A DNA stretch of 64,000 bases from Bradyrhizobium sp. LTSP885 (lineage in GTDB: Bacteria; Pseudomonadota; Alphaproteobacteria; Rhizobiales; Xanthobacteraceae): the NCBI RefSeq assembly GCF_000938305.1, contig NZ_JYMT01000041.1, positions 62,001 to 126,000 of the forward strand. Reading direction: 5' to 3'. Below the pieces are notes generated by a model, which was given only the letters and a program-made list of their open reading frames with translations, did no database searches and had not been told where the DNA came from. Shown in pieces: positions 35,098 through 44,675 of the stretch; within the stretch, counting starts at the first letter, position 1; every line of letters begins with the position of its first letter. The translations under genes and the position numbers were made by a program.

Positions 35098-38000
35098 TCA
35101 GTGGATAAGCGTCGCGCTCGAATGTAGATCGGCGATCTTGATGTTCGCCGCCGTACTCAGATCGCCAAGGCCGCCGAAGAACTCATGCCCCAGGTGGTCC
35201 GCCGGCGACGGCGCATCCAAAGCGGCAATCTCCGAAAATGCCGACGGCTGACTGCCTCTGGGAACTGGACCAATGAATCCCAACAGGTCGGCATCGATGG
35301 TATTCACAACAGGCTCGGCGCGGAAAAAGAAGGAGCTGCCACTGAGCGGCTCGCCTGCCAGTGCCGCAGACGCGAACGATTGCACGGGATGTACGCTAGA
35401 TTGATTTGCGGGAATCCCTGTCGTACCGTCGCCATTGAGATCCTGATGGAAGGTCGTCTCCAGCGATTCCAGCGCCGTGCTGCTGCCGGAGACGGAATCG
35501 ACCAACTTGACGGTGTCATTGCCGTTGGCGTCGGTAGCCCAGACCGTATATTGATCCGCCCCGGCAAGCTTCCAGGCCACGTCATATCCGGTTGAAGTCG
35601 CCTCAGCGCCGATCGGCGACCAGCCGGCAAACTCGCCGACTGTGATCGCTGCCCCCTGATACTTCAGCGTCGGCCCGGTGCCGCCGCCGACGGGATTGAG
35701 ATCGTATACATTTCCAACCTGCACCAGACTCGTTGATCCGTGCGACTCGATCGTCGTCGAAACAATGCCGATCACACCATCGCCATTGAGATCTTGATGG
35801 AGGGTCGTCTCCAGCGATTCCAGCGCCGTGCTGCTGCCGGAGACGGAATCGACCAGCTTCACGGTGTCATTGCCGTTGGCGTCGGTGGCCCAGACCGTAT
35901 ATTGATCCGCCCCGGCAAGCTTCCAGGCCACGTCATATCCGGTTGAAGTCGCCTCAGCGCCGATCGGCGACCAGCCGGCAAACTCGCCAACTGTGATCGC
36001 TGATCCCTGGTACTTCAGCGTCGGTCCGGTGCCGCCACCGACAGGATTGAGGTCATAGATATTTCCAACCTGCACCAGACTCGTTGATCCGTGCGACTCG
36101 ATCGTTGTCGAGGGAATGCCGATTACACCATCGCCATTGAGATCCTGATGGAGGGTCGTCTCCAGCGACTCCAGCGCTGTGCTGCTGCCGGAGATGGAAT
36201 CGACCAGCTTCACGGTGTCATTGCCGTTGGCGTCGGTGGCCCAGACCGTATATTGATCCGCCCCGGCAAGCTTCCAAGCCACGTCATATCCGGTTGACGT
36301 CGCCTCAGCGCCGATCGGCGACCAGCCGGCAAATTCGCCGACTGTGATCGCTGCCCCCTGATACTTCAGCGTCGGCCCGGTGCCGCCGCCGACGGGATTG
36401 AGATCGTATACATTTCCAACCTGCACCAGACTCGTGGATCCCTGAGACTCGATCGCCGTCGAAACAATGCCGATCACATGATCGCCATTGAGATCCTGAT
36501 GGAAGGTCGTCTCCAGCGATTCCAGCGCTGTGCTGCTGCCGGAGACGGAATCGACCAGCTTGACGGTGTCATTGCCGTTGGCGTCGGTGGCCCAGACCGT
36601 ATATTGATCCGCCCCGGCAAGCTTCCAGGCGACATCGTATCCGGTTGAAGTCGCCTCAGCGCCGATCGGCGACCAGCCGGCAAACTCGCCAACTGTGATC
36701 GCTGCCCCCTGATACTTCAGCGTCGGCCCGGTCCCGCCCGCAACCGGATCAAGGAAGTAGTGGCTTCCAGTCTGCGCCAGCTCGGTCGATCCGATCGCCT
36801 CGATCACAACGACGTTCAGCGCCATCGCCGCGGCGACTGCCGCATTGACCTGCACCAGACCGGCTCCGCTGACGGCCGAATTGGCCATCGGAAGCGCGGT
36901 CTGCTCCATGATCTGTTCGACCTGCGCCGGCGTGAGATTCGGATCGGCCGCCAGCATCAGCGCCGCAACGCCGGCGAGGCTCGCCGATGCGGCCGAGGTG
37001 CCGTAGAAGTCGCTGAGATTCCCGGAAACCGTCGTCGCGATGTCGTCCAGCCCCGAAACCACGACCGGGCTCAACAGATCGGGCGACGACAGCGCCGTGC
37101 CATTGTTGGCGAACAGCAGTTCGGTTCCGGCGCCCGACGACGAAAATACTTCGCTCTGCGCGCTGGTGCCGAAGGCCGGCGTCGAGGCCGCACTGACGGC
37201 ACCCGCGGTGATCGCCCCGGGCGTCATCGCATGCCCGTACACCGTGCCGCTGTTGGCGCCGCTAATGGTGACCGGCAGACCGTCGGCGGCGGAGATCAGC
37301 TTGATCAAGGTCGGATCGGAATTGGGTATCGACGAGAGGTTGTCGATCACGATCTGGTAAGTGCCGGAAGCGGTGAACTGCAGTGCTGTCCACGGATTGG
37401 TGGACGAGCCGACCGACCTGTTCGACACCGAGCCCAGATAGGTTCCGTTCTGGAAGACGTTCAGAACGAGATCGGCCGTGGCGGAGCCATAGGCCTGGTT
37501 CCATTCGAGCAACAGCGGAGATGGATTGGTTGTGCTGGCGGTGACCGTGATGTTCAGCGCCATGCTGCCGCCGAAGCTCTCGGCGTCCACGAAGCCGTAT
37601 CCGTCGAACACGCCGGAAATCGGCGTCCATGCCGCCTGATAGGCGTTGCTGGCGTTGTTGCCGGCGGCCGTGATGTAGGTGACGCCCTCGGCCTCTACGG
37701 TCTGAATGGCCTGCGCGACGACGCCATTCTGGAAAAACGGCTCGTCGTAATAGCTGACGTCGTCGCAGATCACTTTGCAGCCGGCGGCCGCAAGCGCGAG
37801 GATGCCGTTGGCAAAATCCTGCTCGCTGACATCGGCGGTGTAGAACGCAAGGCTGGCGCCCGGCGCGATGTCATGCACGATCTGCATCATCGCGCGGCCC
37901 TCGTCGGTTCCGCCCGAAGATCGGTCCTCCAGCACCTGGATATTTGCGGCGGACGGCAACGCACCGCTGGCCTCGTCCGCGGCGGCGCCGCCCTGATTGT

Positions 38001-38412
38001 TGAAGCTGTCCGAGATCACGCCGACCTTGATACCGGAGCCGTTGACGCTCAGACCGCTCTCGTTCAGGGCCTGCTGAACCTGCGCCGCGGTGGCGCCCCC
38101 GGAACTGACGGCAGAACTTGTGGCGCCCCCGCCCGTCCCCGATATCGGATTGGCCAAGCTGGCCAAGGTCGCGATCGGTTCAAAGGCGGATGCGGCCGGC
38201 TGGGTCAGCGCGGCCAAACCTGCATTCAGGTCCGAGACCTCGCCGCCAAGCACCTGGGCCGGAGCAACATGGGCGAGCAGCGTCCCGGTGACAGGCATAG
38301 CTGGTGTCATCGACCCCGACGAATCCATCGCGTCCCCGGTCGGATCCAAGCCGTCCCAGTTCGCAAGGAAATTGTCGCCGAACGCGTCGAAACCGTCGTG
38401 AGGGCGCTTCAT
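35098..38412 (-). CDS. Subtilase-like (S8) protein with four tandem C-terminal repeats
   Basis: A 1104-residue protein without a Sec signal peptide. The subtilase-like domain covers about residues 120-530. It has the Asp box VGVISDSF (D135), the oxyanion Asn region TAAGNN (residues 248-253) and the Ser box YGTSAAS (S473). The usual HGTHVAG is absent; the equivalent helix reads TDEGRAMMQIVHDIAPGA, leaving E171 or H180 as the candidate second residue. Residues about 537-1005 are four 117-residue repeats, each with GEFAGWSPIGAEATSTGYDV and a calcium-loop-like DLNGDGVIG. The C-terminal 100 residues resemble tails of type I secreted proteins. Function unknown; an extracellular protease or adhesin is likely. 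Confidence 0.85.
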   Translation of the reverse strand: MKRPHDGFDAFGDNFLANWDGLDPTGDAMDSSGSMTPAMPVTGTLLAHVAPAQVLGGEVSDLNAGLAALTQPAASAFEPIATLASLANPISGTGGGATSSAVSSGGATAAQVQQALNESGLSVNGSGIKVGVISDSFNNQGGAAADEASGALPSAANIQVLEDRSSGGTDEGRAMMQIVHDIAPGASLAFYTADVSEQDFANGILALAAAGCKVICDDVSYYDEPFFQNGVVAQAIQTVEAEGVTYITAAGNNASNAYQAAWTPISGVFDGYGFVDAESFGGSMALNITVTASTTNPSPLLLEWNQAYGSATADLVLNVFQNGTYLGSVSNRSVGSSTNPWTALQFTASGTYQIVIDNLSSIPNSDPTLIKLISAADGLPVTISGANSGTVYGHAMTPGAITAGAVSAASTPAFGTSAQSEVFSSSGAGTELLFANNGTALSSPDLLSPVVVSGLDDIATTVSGNLSDFYGTSAASASLAGVAALMLAADPNLTPAQVEQIMEQTALPMANSAVSGAGLVQVNAAVAAAMALNVVVIEAIGSTELAQTGSHYFLDPVAGGTGPTLKYQGAAITVGEFAGWSPIGAEATSTGYDVAWKLAGADQYTVWATDANGNDTVKLVDSVSGSSTALESLETTFHQDLNGDHVIGIVSTAIESQGSTSLVQVGNVYDLNPVGGGTGPTLKYQGAAITVGEFAGWSPIGAEATSTGYDVAWKLAGADQYTVWATDANGNDTVKLVDSISGSSTALESLETTLHQDLNGDGVIGIPSTTIESHGSTSLVQVGNIYDLNPVGGGTGPTLKYQGSAITVGEFAGWSPIGAEATSTGYDVAWKLAGADQYTVWATDANGNDTVKLVDSVSGSSTALESLETTLHQDLNGDGVIGIVSTTIESHGSTSLVQVGNVYDLNPVGGGTGPTLKYQGAAITVGEFAGWSPIGAEATSTGYDVAWKLAGADQYTVWATDANGNDTVKLVDSVSGSSTALESLETTFHQDLNGDGTTGIPANQSSVHPVQSFASAALAGEPLSGSSFFFRAEPVVNTIDADLLGFIGPVPRGSQPSAFSEIAALDAPSPADHLGHEFFGGLGDLSTAANIKIADLHSSATLIH
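35398..36804 (-). repeat. Four tandem 351-bp coding repeats in the subtilase-like gene
   Basis: Four units with a 351-base period encode 117-residue modules differing at only a few positions (for example DSVSGSS versus DSISGSS, and HGSTSL versus QGSTSL). Near-identity at the DNA level points to recent duplication or gene conversion. Confidence 0.92.
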
Positions 38413-38806
38413 CGCTTAGCCGAAAATCTTACTCAAAAGAATTGCCTCATTTGATCCCTTGCGGGCTTCTTGGATGAATCACCCAAAGACGGGTCGAGAA
38501 TAACATGGCCCAATGACATTTCGTCTCCTGCAATTTTGCAGAAACAGCATTGGAAAATCATTAAAGCGCACGGGTCAACCGGCAGCCGCGGCTTGGGCAA
38601 ATGTCAGCCATCAGCCCGGTGCTCCAGGTCGACGCCGCCGTAGATTTGCGGTTATCGTATCCACCCAGCCGTATTCGGGAGCCGGCCCGGACGAACCGGT
38701 CGTTTCCGGGCAATTCCAACGCCTAACAGTTGGAAAGGCTTGGCAAATTGTCTAAGTCAGACCGAACCGACTTCCGGAGCGGCCCGCCAAACAAGAGGTG
38801 TTCTCA
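38413..38806. other. Divergent intergenic region, no gene seen
   Basis: A 394-base region between the subtilase-like gene and the CoA-transferase gene, both reading away from it. No open frame with coding character was found. It should hold the promoters for both genes. The only clear element is AAGAGG at 38793-38798, the ribosome binding site of the CoA-transferase. Confidence 0.5.
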
Positions 38807-40000
38807 ATGCCCTTTCCGCACGCGTCCCAAGCCCTGTCCCGTTTCACCGTGCTCGATCTGACCCGTGTCCGCTCCGGGCCGACTTGCGTGCGGCAGCTCG
38901 CGGATTGGGGCGCCAATGTCATCAAGATCGATGCGCTGCTGGAGGATGCCGGCGGCGAGCAGCTCGGTGGCGCCCGTCAGGGATCCGATTTCCAGAACCT
39001 GCACCGCAACAAGCGCGCGATGACCCTCAATTTGAAGGACCCGAAGGGTCTGGACGTGTTCAAGCGCCTGGCGGAACAGGCCGATGTCGTGGTCGAGAAT
39101 TTCCGTCCCGACGTCAAGGCAAAGCTCGGCATCGATTACGACAGCCTGCGCCGGATCAATCCGAAGATCGTCTACGGCAGCATCTCCGGGTTCGGTCAGG
39201 ACGGCCCGTATCACAAGCGGCCGGGCTTCGATCAGATCGCGCAGGGCATGGGCGGGCTGATGTCGATCACCGGCGCGCCGGGCGAAGGGCCAATGCGGGT
39301 CGGCATTCCCGTCGCCGACCTCACCGCCGGACTGTTCTGCGCGATGGGAATCCTGACCGCGCTGTTGGAACGCGACGTCTCCGGCGAGGGCCAGTGGGTG
39401 CAGACCTCGCTGTTGCAGGCGCAGATTTTCATGCTGGATTTCCAGGCCTCGCGCTGGCTGATGGAAAAGGACGTGGCAAAGCAGGCCGGCAACAATCATC
39501 CGACCTCGATCCCGACCGGCGTGTTCAAGACGTCCGATGGCTACATCAACATCGCAACGACAGGCGGGCGGATCTGGGAACGCTGCGCGCAGGCTCTCGG
39601 CGCGCCCGAGCTTTTCAACCATCCCGACTACGTCACCGCTCCCCTGCGCTCGAAGAACCGCGACGCGCTGAATGCGACTATCGACAAGCTCACCCAGACA
39701 AAATCCGCCGAGACCTGGGTCAGGGAATTGAACGAGGCCGGCGTGCCCTGCGGACCGATCTACTCCATCGACCAGATGTTCGAGGATGCCCAGGTCAAGC
39801 ATCTCGGCATTGCCCAGCACGTTCCCAATGACGAGAACCGGCATATCCAGCTGGTCGGACAACCGGTGACGCTGTCGCGGACGCCAAGCAAAATGGCCGC
39901 GCGACCGCCGGAGTTTGGCGAGCAGACCGAGGAAGTGCTGGCCGAATTCGGCTTCGACAAGGACGAGATCGCCGAGCTCAGGCAGCGCAAGGTGGTGTGA
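38807..40000 (+). CDS. Class III CoA-transferase (CaiB/BaiF family)
   Basis: A 397-residue family III CoA-transferase. It has FTVLDLTRVRSGPTCVRQLADWGA at the N-terminus, the RNKRAMTLNLKDPKG motif, and VADLTAGLF with the Asp that forms the acyl anhydride intermediate (Asp169 in formyl-CoA transferase). Members move CoA between organic acids. The ATG at 38807 has AAGAGG 8 bases upstream; a GTG at 38798 is in the same frame but lacks a binding site. Together with the downstream molybdopterin gene, this suggests catabolism of an organic acid as its CoA ester. Substrate unknown. Confidence 0.9.
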   Translation: MPFPHASQALSRFTVLDLTRVRSGPTCVRQLADWGANVIKIDALLEDAGGEQLGGARQGSDFQNLHRNKRAMTLNLKDPKGLDVFKRLAEQADVVVENFRPDVKAKLGIDYDSLRRINPKIVYGSISGFGQDGPYHKRPGFDQIAQGMGGLMSITGAPGEGPMRVGIPVADLTAGLFCAMGILTALLERDVSGEGQWVQTSLLQAQIFMLDFQASRWLMEKDVAKQAGNNHPTSIPTGVFKTSDGYINIATTGGRIWERCAQALGAPELFNHPDYVTAPLRSKNRDALNATIDKLTQTKSAETWVRELNEAGVPCGPIYSIDQMFEDAQVKHLGIAQHVPNDENRHIQLVGQPVTLSRTPSKMAARPPEFGEQTEEVLAEFGFDKDEIAELRQRKVV

Positions 40001-40061
40001 GAAAGCCGCTCGTGAGCGGCTGCAATCCAACGAGCACGCGCCTATCGGATGCGACCGTCCC

Positions 40062-42398
40062 ATGACCGAACCTTTGTTGGGGCGCAGCATCAACCGCCTC
40101 GAAGACGAGCGCTTCGTGAGAGGTCGCGGCCACTACATCGCCGATCATGCGGCGCCAAACGCACTTCACGGCATGGTGGTGCGCTCGATCCATGCGCACG
40201 CGCGCATTGTTGCTGTTCAGAGCGAGTCGGCCAAGCAAATACCAGGCGTTGTGGTCGTGCTCACCGGAATGGACATGGCTACCGACGATATCGGCTCGCT
40301 GCCTTGTGCGGCGACCCATATTCCGATGACCACGCCGCTCGTGATCCCGCCGTATCACGCGCTGGCGCGTGATACGGTTCGCTATGTCGGCGAGCCCATC
40401 GCCTTCGTGGTCGCGGAAGACGCCGAAAGCGCGCGCGACGCCGCCGACGCCGTCGTCGTTGACTATCAGCCGCTGCGGCCGGTGATCGCGTTGGCCGATG
40501 CGGTTCTGCCGGAAACCCCGCGCATCTGGCCGGAGGCCACCAATAACATCGCATTCCAGTTCAACCGCGGCGAGATTGGCCCGGTCGAAGCAGCGATCCG
40601 CAGCGCCGCCCATATTGTGGAATGCGAATTGATCAACAACCGCGTCGTGGCCGCGCCGCTGGAAACACGCGGCGCGCTCGGCGAATTCGACGCCGCCAGC
40701 AACCGTATGCACCTGACCGCCTCGGCCGCCGGCGCGCATGGGATCCGCGACCAGCTCGCCGACTCCGTTTTTCGCATCCCGCGTGAAAAGCTACGCGTCA
40801 GCATTCCCGACGTCGGCGGCGGTTTTGGGATGAAGAACGTGCTCTATCCGGAATGGGTGCTGGTGCTATGGGCAGCACGTCGCCTCGGCCGTCCTGTCAA
40901 ATGGATCGGAGACCGCAGCGAGGATTTCCTTGCCTCCGCGCATGGCCGCGACAGCATCGCCCACGCCCGCCTGGCGCTCGATCGCGATGGCCGGTTGCTG
41001 GCGCTCGAAACCAGGGTGCTGGCCAATCTCGGCGCCTATGTCTCGACGGTGGCGCCTCTCGTGCCGACCATGGCGATGGCGAGCGCGATGGGCGGCGTCT
41101 ACGACATCCCGCTGATCGCGTTCGAGACGAGAGGCGTGTTTACCAACACGACGCCGGTCGACGCCTATCGCGGCGCCGGCAAGCCCGAGGCGAATTACCT
41201 GATCGAGCGCCTGATCGACATCGCCGCCGCCGAGCTCGGAATGGATGCGCTAGAACTGCGGCGCAAGAATATCTTTCGTCGCTTTCCGCATCCGAGCGCA
41301 ATGGGGCTTACGGTCGAACAAGGCAGCTTTGCCTACTCGATTGATCACGCCGTCGCCACCACGACCGGATTTGAGGCGCGCCGGAAAACTTCGCGCGCGC
41401 GCGGACTGCTGCGCGGGCTCGGCTATGCCTGCTTTCTCGAAACCGCGCGCGGCCAGCCCAATGAGATGGCCGAATTGGGTTTCGGCGAAGACGGCCGGAT
41501 CGATCTGAAAGTCGGCACGCACTCCAACGGCCAGGGCCACGAGACCACCTACGCCCAGATCGCAGCCGACGCGCTTGGCCTGCCGATCGAGCGATTTCGA
41601 TTCCGACAGGGCGACACCGACGATCTCGACCGCGGCGGCGGCCATGGCGGCGCACGTTCCATGCACCAGGGCGGCACCGCGCTGGTGATGGCGGCCGAAG
41701 GCATGATCGAAAACGGCCGAAAACTCGCGGCGCGGCTGCTGCAGACTACCGTCGACGCTGTCCATTACGAGGCGGGCATACTGCGGGTGGCGACGACCGG
41801 CCAGGAGATCAGCCTCGACGATGCGGCGCGAGCCTCGTACCAGATGCCCCGCGACGAGTTCGCGCCGGGCCTCGTGTACCAGGCAACCCACCTCTGCGAC
41901 CGCTACACCTTTCCCAATGGCTGCCATGTTGCCGAAGTCGAGATCGACCCCGCGACCGGTCACGTGACGCTCGACCGCTATTCCATCTTCGATGACTACG
42001 GTCGCCTGCTCGATCCGCGCCTGACGCTGGGGCAGGTTCATGGCGGCGTGGTTCAGGGGATCGGCCAGGCGCTATTCGAGCACGCCTGCTTCGATGGGGA
42101 GACCGGCCAGATTTTGACAGGTTCGCTGATGGATTACGCGCTGCCCCGCGCCGGCGATATTCCTTCATTCGAGGGCCGGCTGACGTCGGACTTTCCGAGC
42201 CACGCCAACCGGCTGGGCGTTAAAGGAAGCGGTCAGGCCGGCGCGATCGCGGCACCCGCCACCATCATGAACGCCGTGATGAACGCACTGGGGCCGCTTG
42301 GCGTGCGCCATCTCGACATGCCCGTAACGCCCTGCCGTGTCTGGCACGCGATCCAGATGGCACGGGGCCGCTCGAATGAACAAGCGGCCCAAATCTAG
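40062..42398 (+). CDS. Xanthine dehydrogenase family molybdopterin-binding subunit
   Basis: A 778-residue large subunit of the molybdenum hydroxylase family (CoxL/aldehyde oxidase type). It has GRSINRLEDERFVRGRG at the N-terminus, the Mo-cofactor region GGGFGMKN, the AYRGAGKPE loop of form II CoxL-like proteins, and GGHGGARSM. The C-terminal active-site motif, usually KGVGEAG with the catalytic Glu, reads KGSGQAG, so residue 725 is Gln. No FAD-binding or 2Fe-2S subunit gene is adjacent. The ATG at 40062 lies 61 bases after the CoA-transferase stop; the open frame upstream is inside that gene. It ends sharing CTAG with the convergent tctA. Confidence 0.88.
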   Translation: MTEPLLGRSINRLEDERFVRGRGHYIADHAAPNALHGMVVRSIHAHARIVAVQSESAKQIPGVVVVLTGMDMATDDIGSLPCAATHIPMTTPLVIPPYHALARDTVRYVGEPIAFVVAEDAESARDAADAVVVDYQPLRPVIALADAVLPETPRIWPEATNNIAFQFNRGEIGPVEAAIRSAAHIVECELINNRVVAAPLETRGALGEFDAASNRMHLTASAAGAHGIRDQLADSVFRIPREKLRVSIPDVGGGFGMKNVLYPEWVLVLWAARRLGRPVKWIGDRSEDFLASAHGRDSIAHARLALDRDGRLLALETRVLANLGAYVSTVAPLVPTMAMASAMGGVYDIPLIAFETRGVFTNTTPVDAYRGAGKPEANYLIERLIDIAAAELGMDALELRRKNIFRRFPHPSAMGLTVEQGSFAYSIDHAVATTTGFEARRKTSRARGLLRGLGYACFLETARGQPNEMAELGFGEDGRIDLKVGTHSNGQGHETTYAQIAADALGLPIERFRFRQGDTDDLDRGGGHGGARSMHQGGTALVMAAEGMIENGRKLAARLLQTTVDAVHYEAGILRVATTGQEISLDDAARASYQMPRDEFAPGLVYQATHLCDRYTFPNGCHVAEVEIDPATGHVTLDRYSIFDDYGRLLDPRLTLGQVHGGVVQGIGQALFEHACFDGETGQILTGSLMDYALPRAGDIPSFEGRLTSDFPSHANRLGVKGSGQAGAIAAPATIMNAVMNALGPLGVRHLDMPVTPCRVWHAIQMARGRSNEQAAQI

Positions 42399-43900
42399 CT
42401 TCGTCGCAGCAGCCGTCCGACGCTGCCCACCGCCCTGTCGATCAGGGGCCAGAACAGCAGCGCTATCGCAAGCGTCGTGATCGAGCCGACCAGACCGTTC
42501 GACCAGAACACCGTCATGTCGCCACCCGATCCAATCATCGACAATCGAAACGCGTCCTCGGCGCGGCTGCCGAGCACCAATGCGAGCGTGAATGGCGCGA
42601 GCGGGATGTCGATCTTCTTGAAGACATAGCCGACGACACCGAAGCCCAGCATCAGCCAGATGTCGAACATCGCATTCTGGATCGCATAGGCACCGATCGC
42701 GCAGGACACCACGATCATCGGCGCAACGGCCGCGAAGGGCACACGCAGGATCGAGGCAAAAATTGGGACGGTGGTCAGCACCAGCACCAGGCCGACGACG
42801 TTGCCAAGATACATCGAAGCGATCAGGCCCCAGACAAAGTCCTTGTGCTCGACGAACAACAGCGGCCCGGGATTGAGGCCCCACACCATCAACCCGCCGA
42901 GCAGGATCGCCGCGGTACCGGAGCCGGGAATGCCGAGCGCGAGCATTGGCAGCAGCGCGGCGGTGCCCGAGGCATGCGCCGCGGTCTCCGGCGCGAACAC
43001 GCCTTCGATACGGCCTTTGCCGAAGCTTTCCGGGTCCTTGGAAAAGCGCTTGGCGAGATTGTAGCCCATGAACGAGGCCGCGATCGCGCCGCCCGGCGTA
43101 ATGCCGAGCCAGCAGCCGATGAGGGACGAGCGCAACAGCGTCACCCAGTATTTCGGAAGGTCCTTCCACACCGAGAGCACCACGCGCAGGCTGATGCCGG
43201 CGGCGTGTCCGCGCAGCGCCAGACGTTCTTCCATGGTCAGCAGGATCTCGCTGATGCCGAACAGACCGATCACAGCGACAAGGAAGTTGATGCCGCGAAG
43301 CAGGTCGGCCGAGCCGAACGTCATGCGAAGCTGGCCCGACACCGTGTCCATGCCGACGCCGGCGAGCAGAAGCCCGAGCGACATCGAGATGACAGTCTTG
43401 TGCTTGGCTTCACGGCCGAGCCCGACGAATGAGCAGAAGGTCAGGAGATAGACGGCGAAGAATTCCGGCGGACCGAACTTCAGCGCAAACGACGAGATCA
43501 TCGGCGCCAGGAAGGTGATCAGGAGCACAGCGACCAGCGAGCCGATGAAGGACGAGGTGAACGCCGCGGTAAGCGCTTCGGCCGCCCGGCCCTGTTGCGC
43601 CATCGGATAGCCGTCGAAGGTGGTCGCGACCGACCAGGCCTCGCCGGGGATGTTGAACAGGATCGAGGTGATGGCACCGCCGAACAGCGCACCCCAATAG
43701 ATGCATGACAGCATCACGATGGCCGAGGTCGGGTCCATCGTGAAGGTCAGAGGCAGCAGGATCGCAACCCCATTCGGTCCGCCTAGCCCGGGCAGCACGC
43801 CGACGAAGATGCCGAGCACGAGGCCGACCATCATCAGCAGCAGAGTTTTCCAGGTCAGCAGGACGGCAAAGCCGTGCAGCAAGAGACCGAAGGCTTCCAT
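42395..43900 (-). CDS. tctA: Tripartite tricarboxylate transporter large permease TctA
   Basis: A 501-residue permease with about 11-12 helices. It contains the TctA signatures GVLPGLGGPNGVAILLPLTF near residue 32, SILFNIPGEAWSVATTFDGYP and GITPGGAIAASFMGYNLAKRF. It imports a carboxylate by ion-gradient coupling with TctB and the periplasmic receptor TctC. The spacing to tctB is 158 bases and contains a palindromic repeat. Its stop codon overlaps that of the molybdopterin gene (CTAG). Substrate unknown. Confidence 0.93.
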   Translation of the reverse strand: MEAFGLLLHGFAVLLTWKTLLLMMVGLVLGIFVGVLPGLGGPNGVAILLPLTFTMDPTSAIVMLSCIYWGALFGGAITSILFNIPGEAWSVATTFDGYPMAQQGRAAEALTAAFTSSFIGSLVAVLLITFLAPMISSFALKFGPPEFFAVYLLTFCSFVGLGREAKHKTVISMSLGLLLAGVGMDTVSGQLRMTFGSADLLRGINFLVAVIGLFGISEILLTMEERLALRGHAAGISLRVVLSVWKDLPKYWVTLLRSSLIGCWLGITPGGAIAASFMGYNLAKRFSKDPESFGKGRIEGVFAPETAAHASGTAALLPMLALGIPGSGTAAILLGGLMVWGLNPGPLLFVEHKDFVWGLIASMYLGNVVGLVLVLTTVPIFASILRVPFAAVAPMIVVSCAIGAYAIQNAMFDIWLMLGFGVVGYVFKKIDIPLAPFTLALVLGSRAEDAFRLSMIGSGGDMTVFWSNGLVGSITTLAIALLFWPLIDRAVGSVGRLLRRS

Positions 43901-43919
43901 TACTTGTTCCCAAACATTT

Positions 43920-44038
43920 CGTCATTGCGAGGAGCCAACGGGTCCGGCCTTCGGCCGGCCCGATGACAAGCTCCGCGACGAAGCAATCCATTCTTCCTTC
44001 GCCGCGGCATGGATTGCTTCGCTTTGCTCGCAATGACG
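43920..44038. repeat. Palindromic intergenic repeat (REP-like)
   Basis: The ends are perfect 12-bp inverted repeats, CGTCATTGCGAG (43920-43931) and CTCGCAATGACG (44027-44038). An inner pair, GAAGCAATCCA (43980-43990) and TGGATTGCTTC (44010-44020), and a GGCCTTCGGCC hairpin near 43945-43957, are nested inside. The layout resembles a repeated element I recall from Bradyrhizobium and Rhodopseudomonas genomes. It separates tctB from tctA. Confidence 0.75.
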
Positions 44039-44058
44039 GGACGGGTCATGCCGATCGC

Positions 44059-44601
44059 TCAGTAGCCGAACGCCGCTTCGAGCGGGCCCTTCGGCATGAT
44101 GACGTCGAACGCGATGTCGAAGGTCACGAACATCACGGCGGTGAAGATGAAGGCGGTCGAGAGCGACTTCCACAGCGCGATCTTGCCGACCAGCCGCATG
44201 AAGCCTGCGATCAGGAGAAAGCTCGCGACATACAGCCCGAGGAACTGCGTGGCGAGGCAGAACAGGAATGTCGGCACGAACACGGCCATCACCCGGCGAA
44301 GCTGGGCGCGGGTGACAAAGGTTTCAGCGGCTTCGCGGCGCGAGACAAATGCGACGCCGAGACCGTAGAGGCTGGCGGCGCCGAGGATGACCGAGAGATA
44401 GAACGGAAAATAGCCCGCTTGCGGTCCGGTCGAGTCCCATGACGCGCCGGCGCGCCAATTGTCCCATCCGAGCAATATCGCGAGCGCAAGCAGCAGCAGC
44501 GACACGACGACGTCGACAACGCCGGTACTGACGACCGCAGGCGAGTTGGCCTCGGGCGCGGTCGGATCGTCGACGACGATTTCAATATCAGTCTTGGACA
44601 T
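44059..44601 (-). CDS. tctB: Tripartite tricarboxylate transporter small permease TctB
   Basis: A 180-residue membrane protein with four helices. It has the TctB pattern WDSTGPQAGYFPFYLSVILG after the first helix and ends IMPKGPLEAAFGY. It partners TctA. It lies downstream of mtnA by 74 bases and upstream of tctA, all on the minus strand. The N-terminal 30 residues are hydrophilic and rich in acidic residues. Confidence 0.88.
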   Translation of the reverse strand: MSKTDIEIVVDDPTAPEANSPAVVSTGVVDVVVSLLLLALAILLGWDNWRAGASWDSTGPQAGYFPFYLSVILGAASLYGLGVAFVSRREAAETFVTRAQLRRVMAVFVPTFLFCLATQFLGLYVASFLLIAGFMRLVGKIALWKSLSTAFIFTAVMFVTFDIAFDVIMPKGPLEAAFGY

Positions 44602-44675
44602 AGATCGGAAGAATCCGCGCTAGCGAGGGCGAGGACTTGGATAGCGTGCCGATACAATCGACGTCAATGCAGCCT

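Noticed and set aside
35398..36804. The repeats as a CRISPR or other non-coding array
   Set aside because: The units are 351 bases long, in frame and coding; they lack the short repeat and spacer layout.
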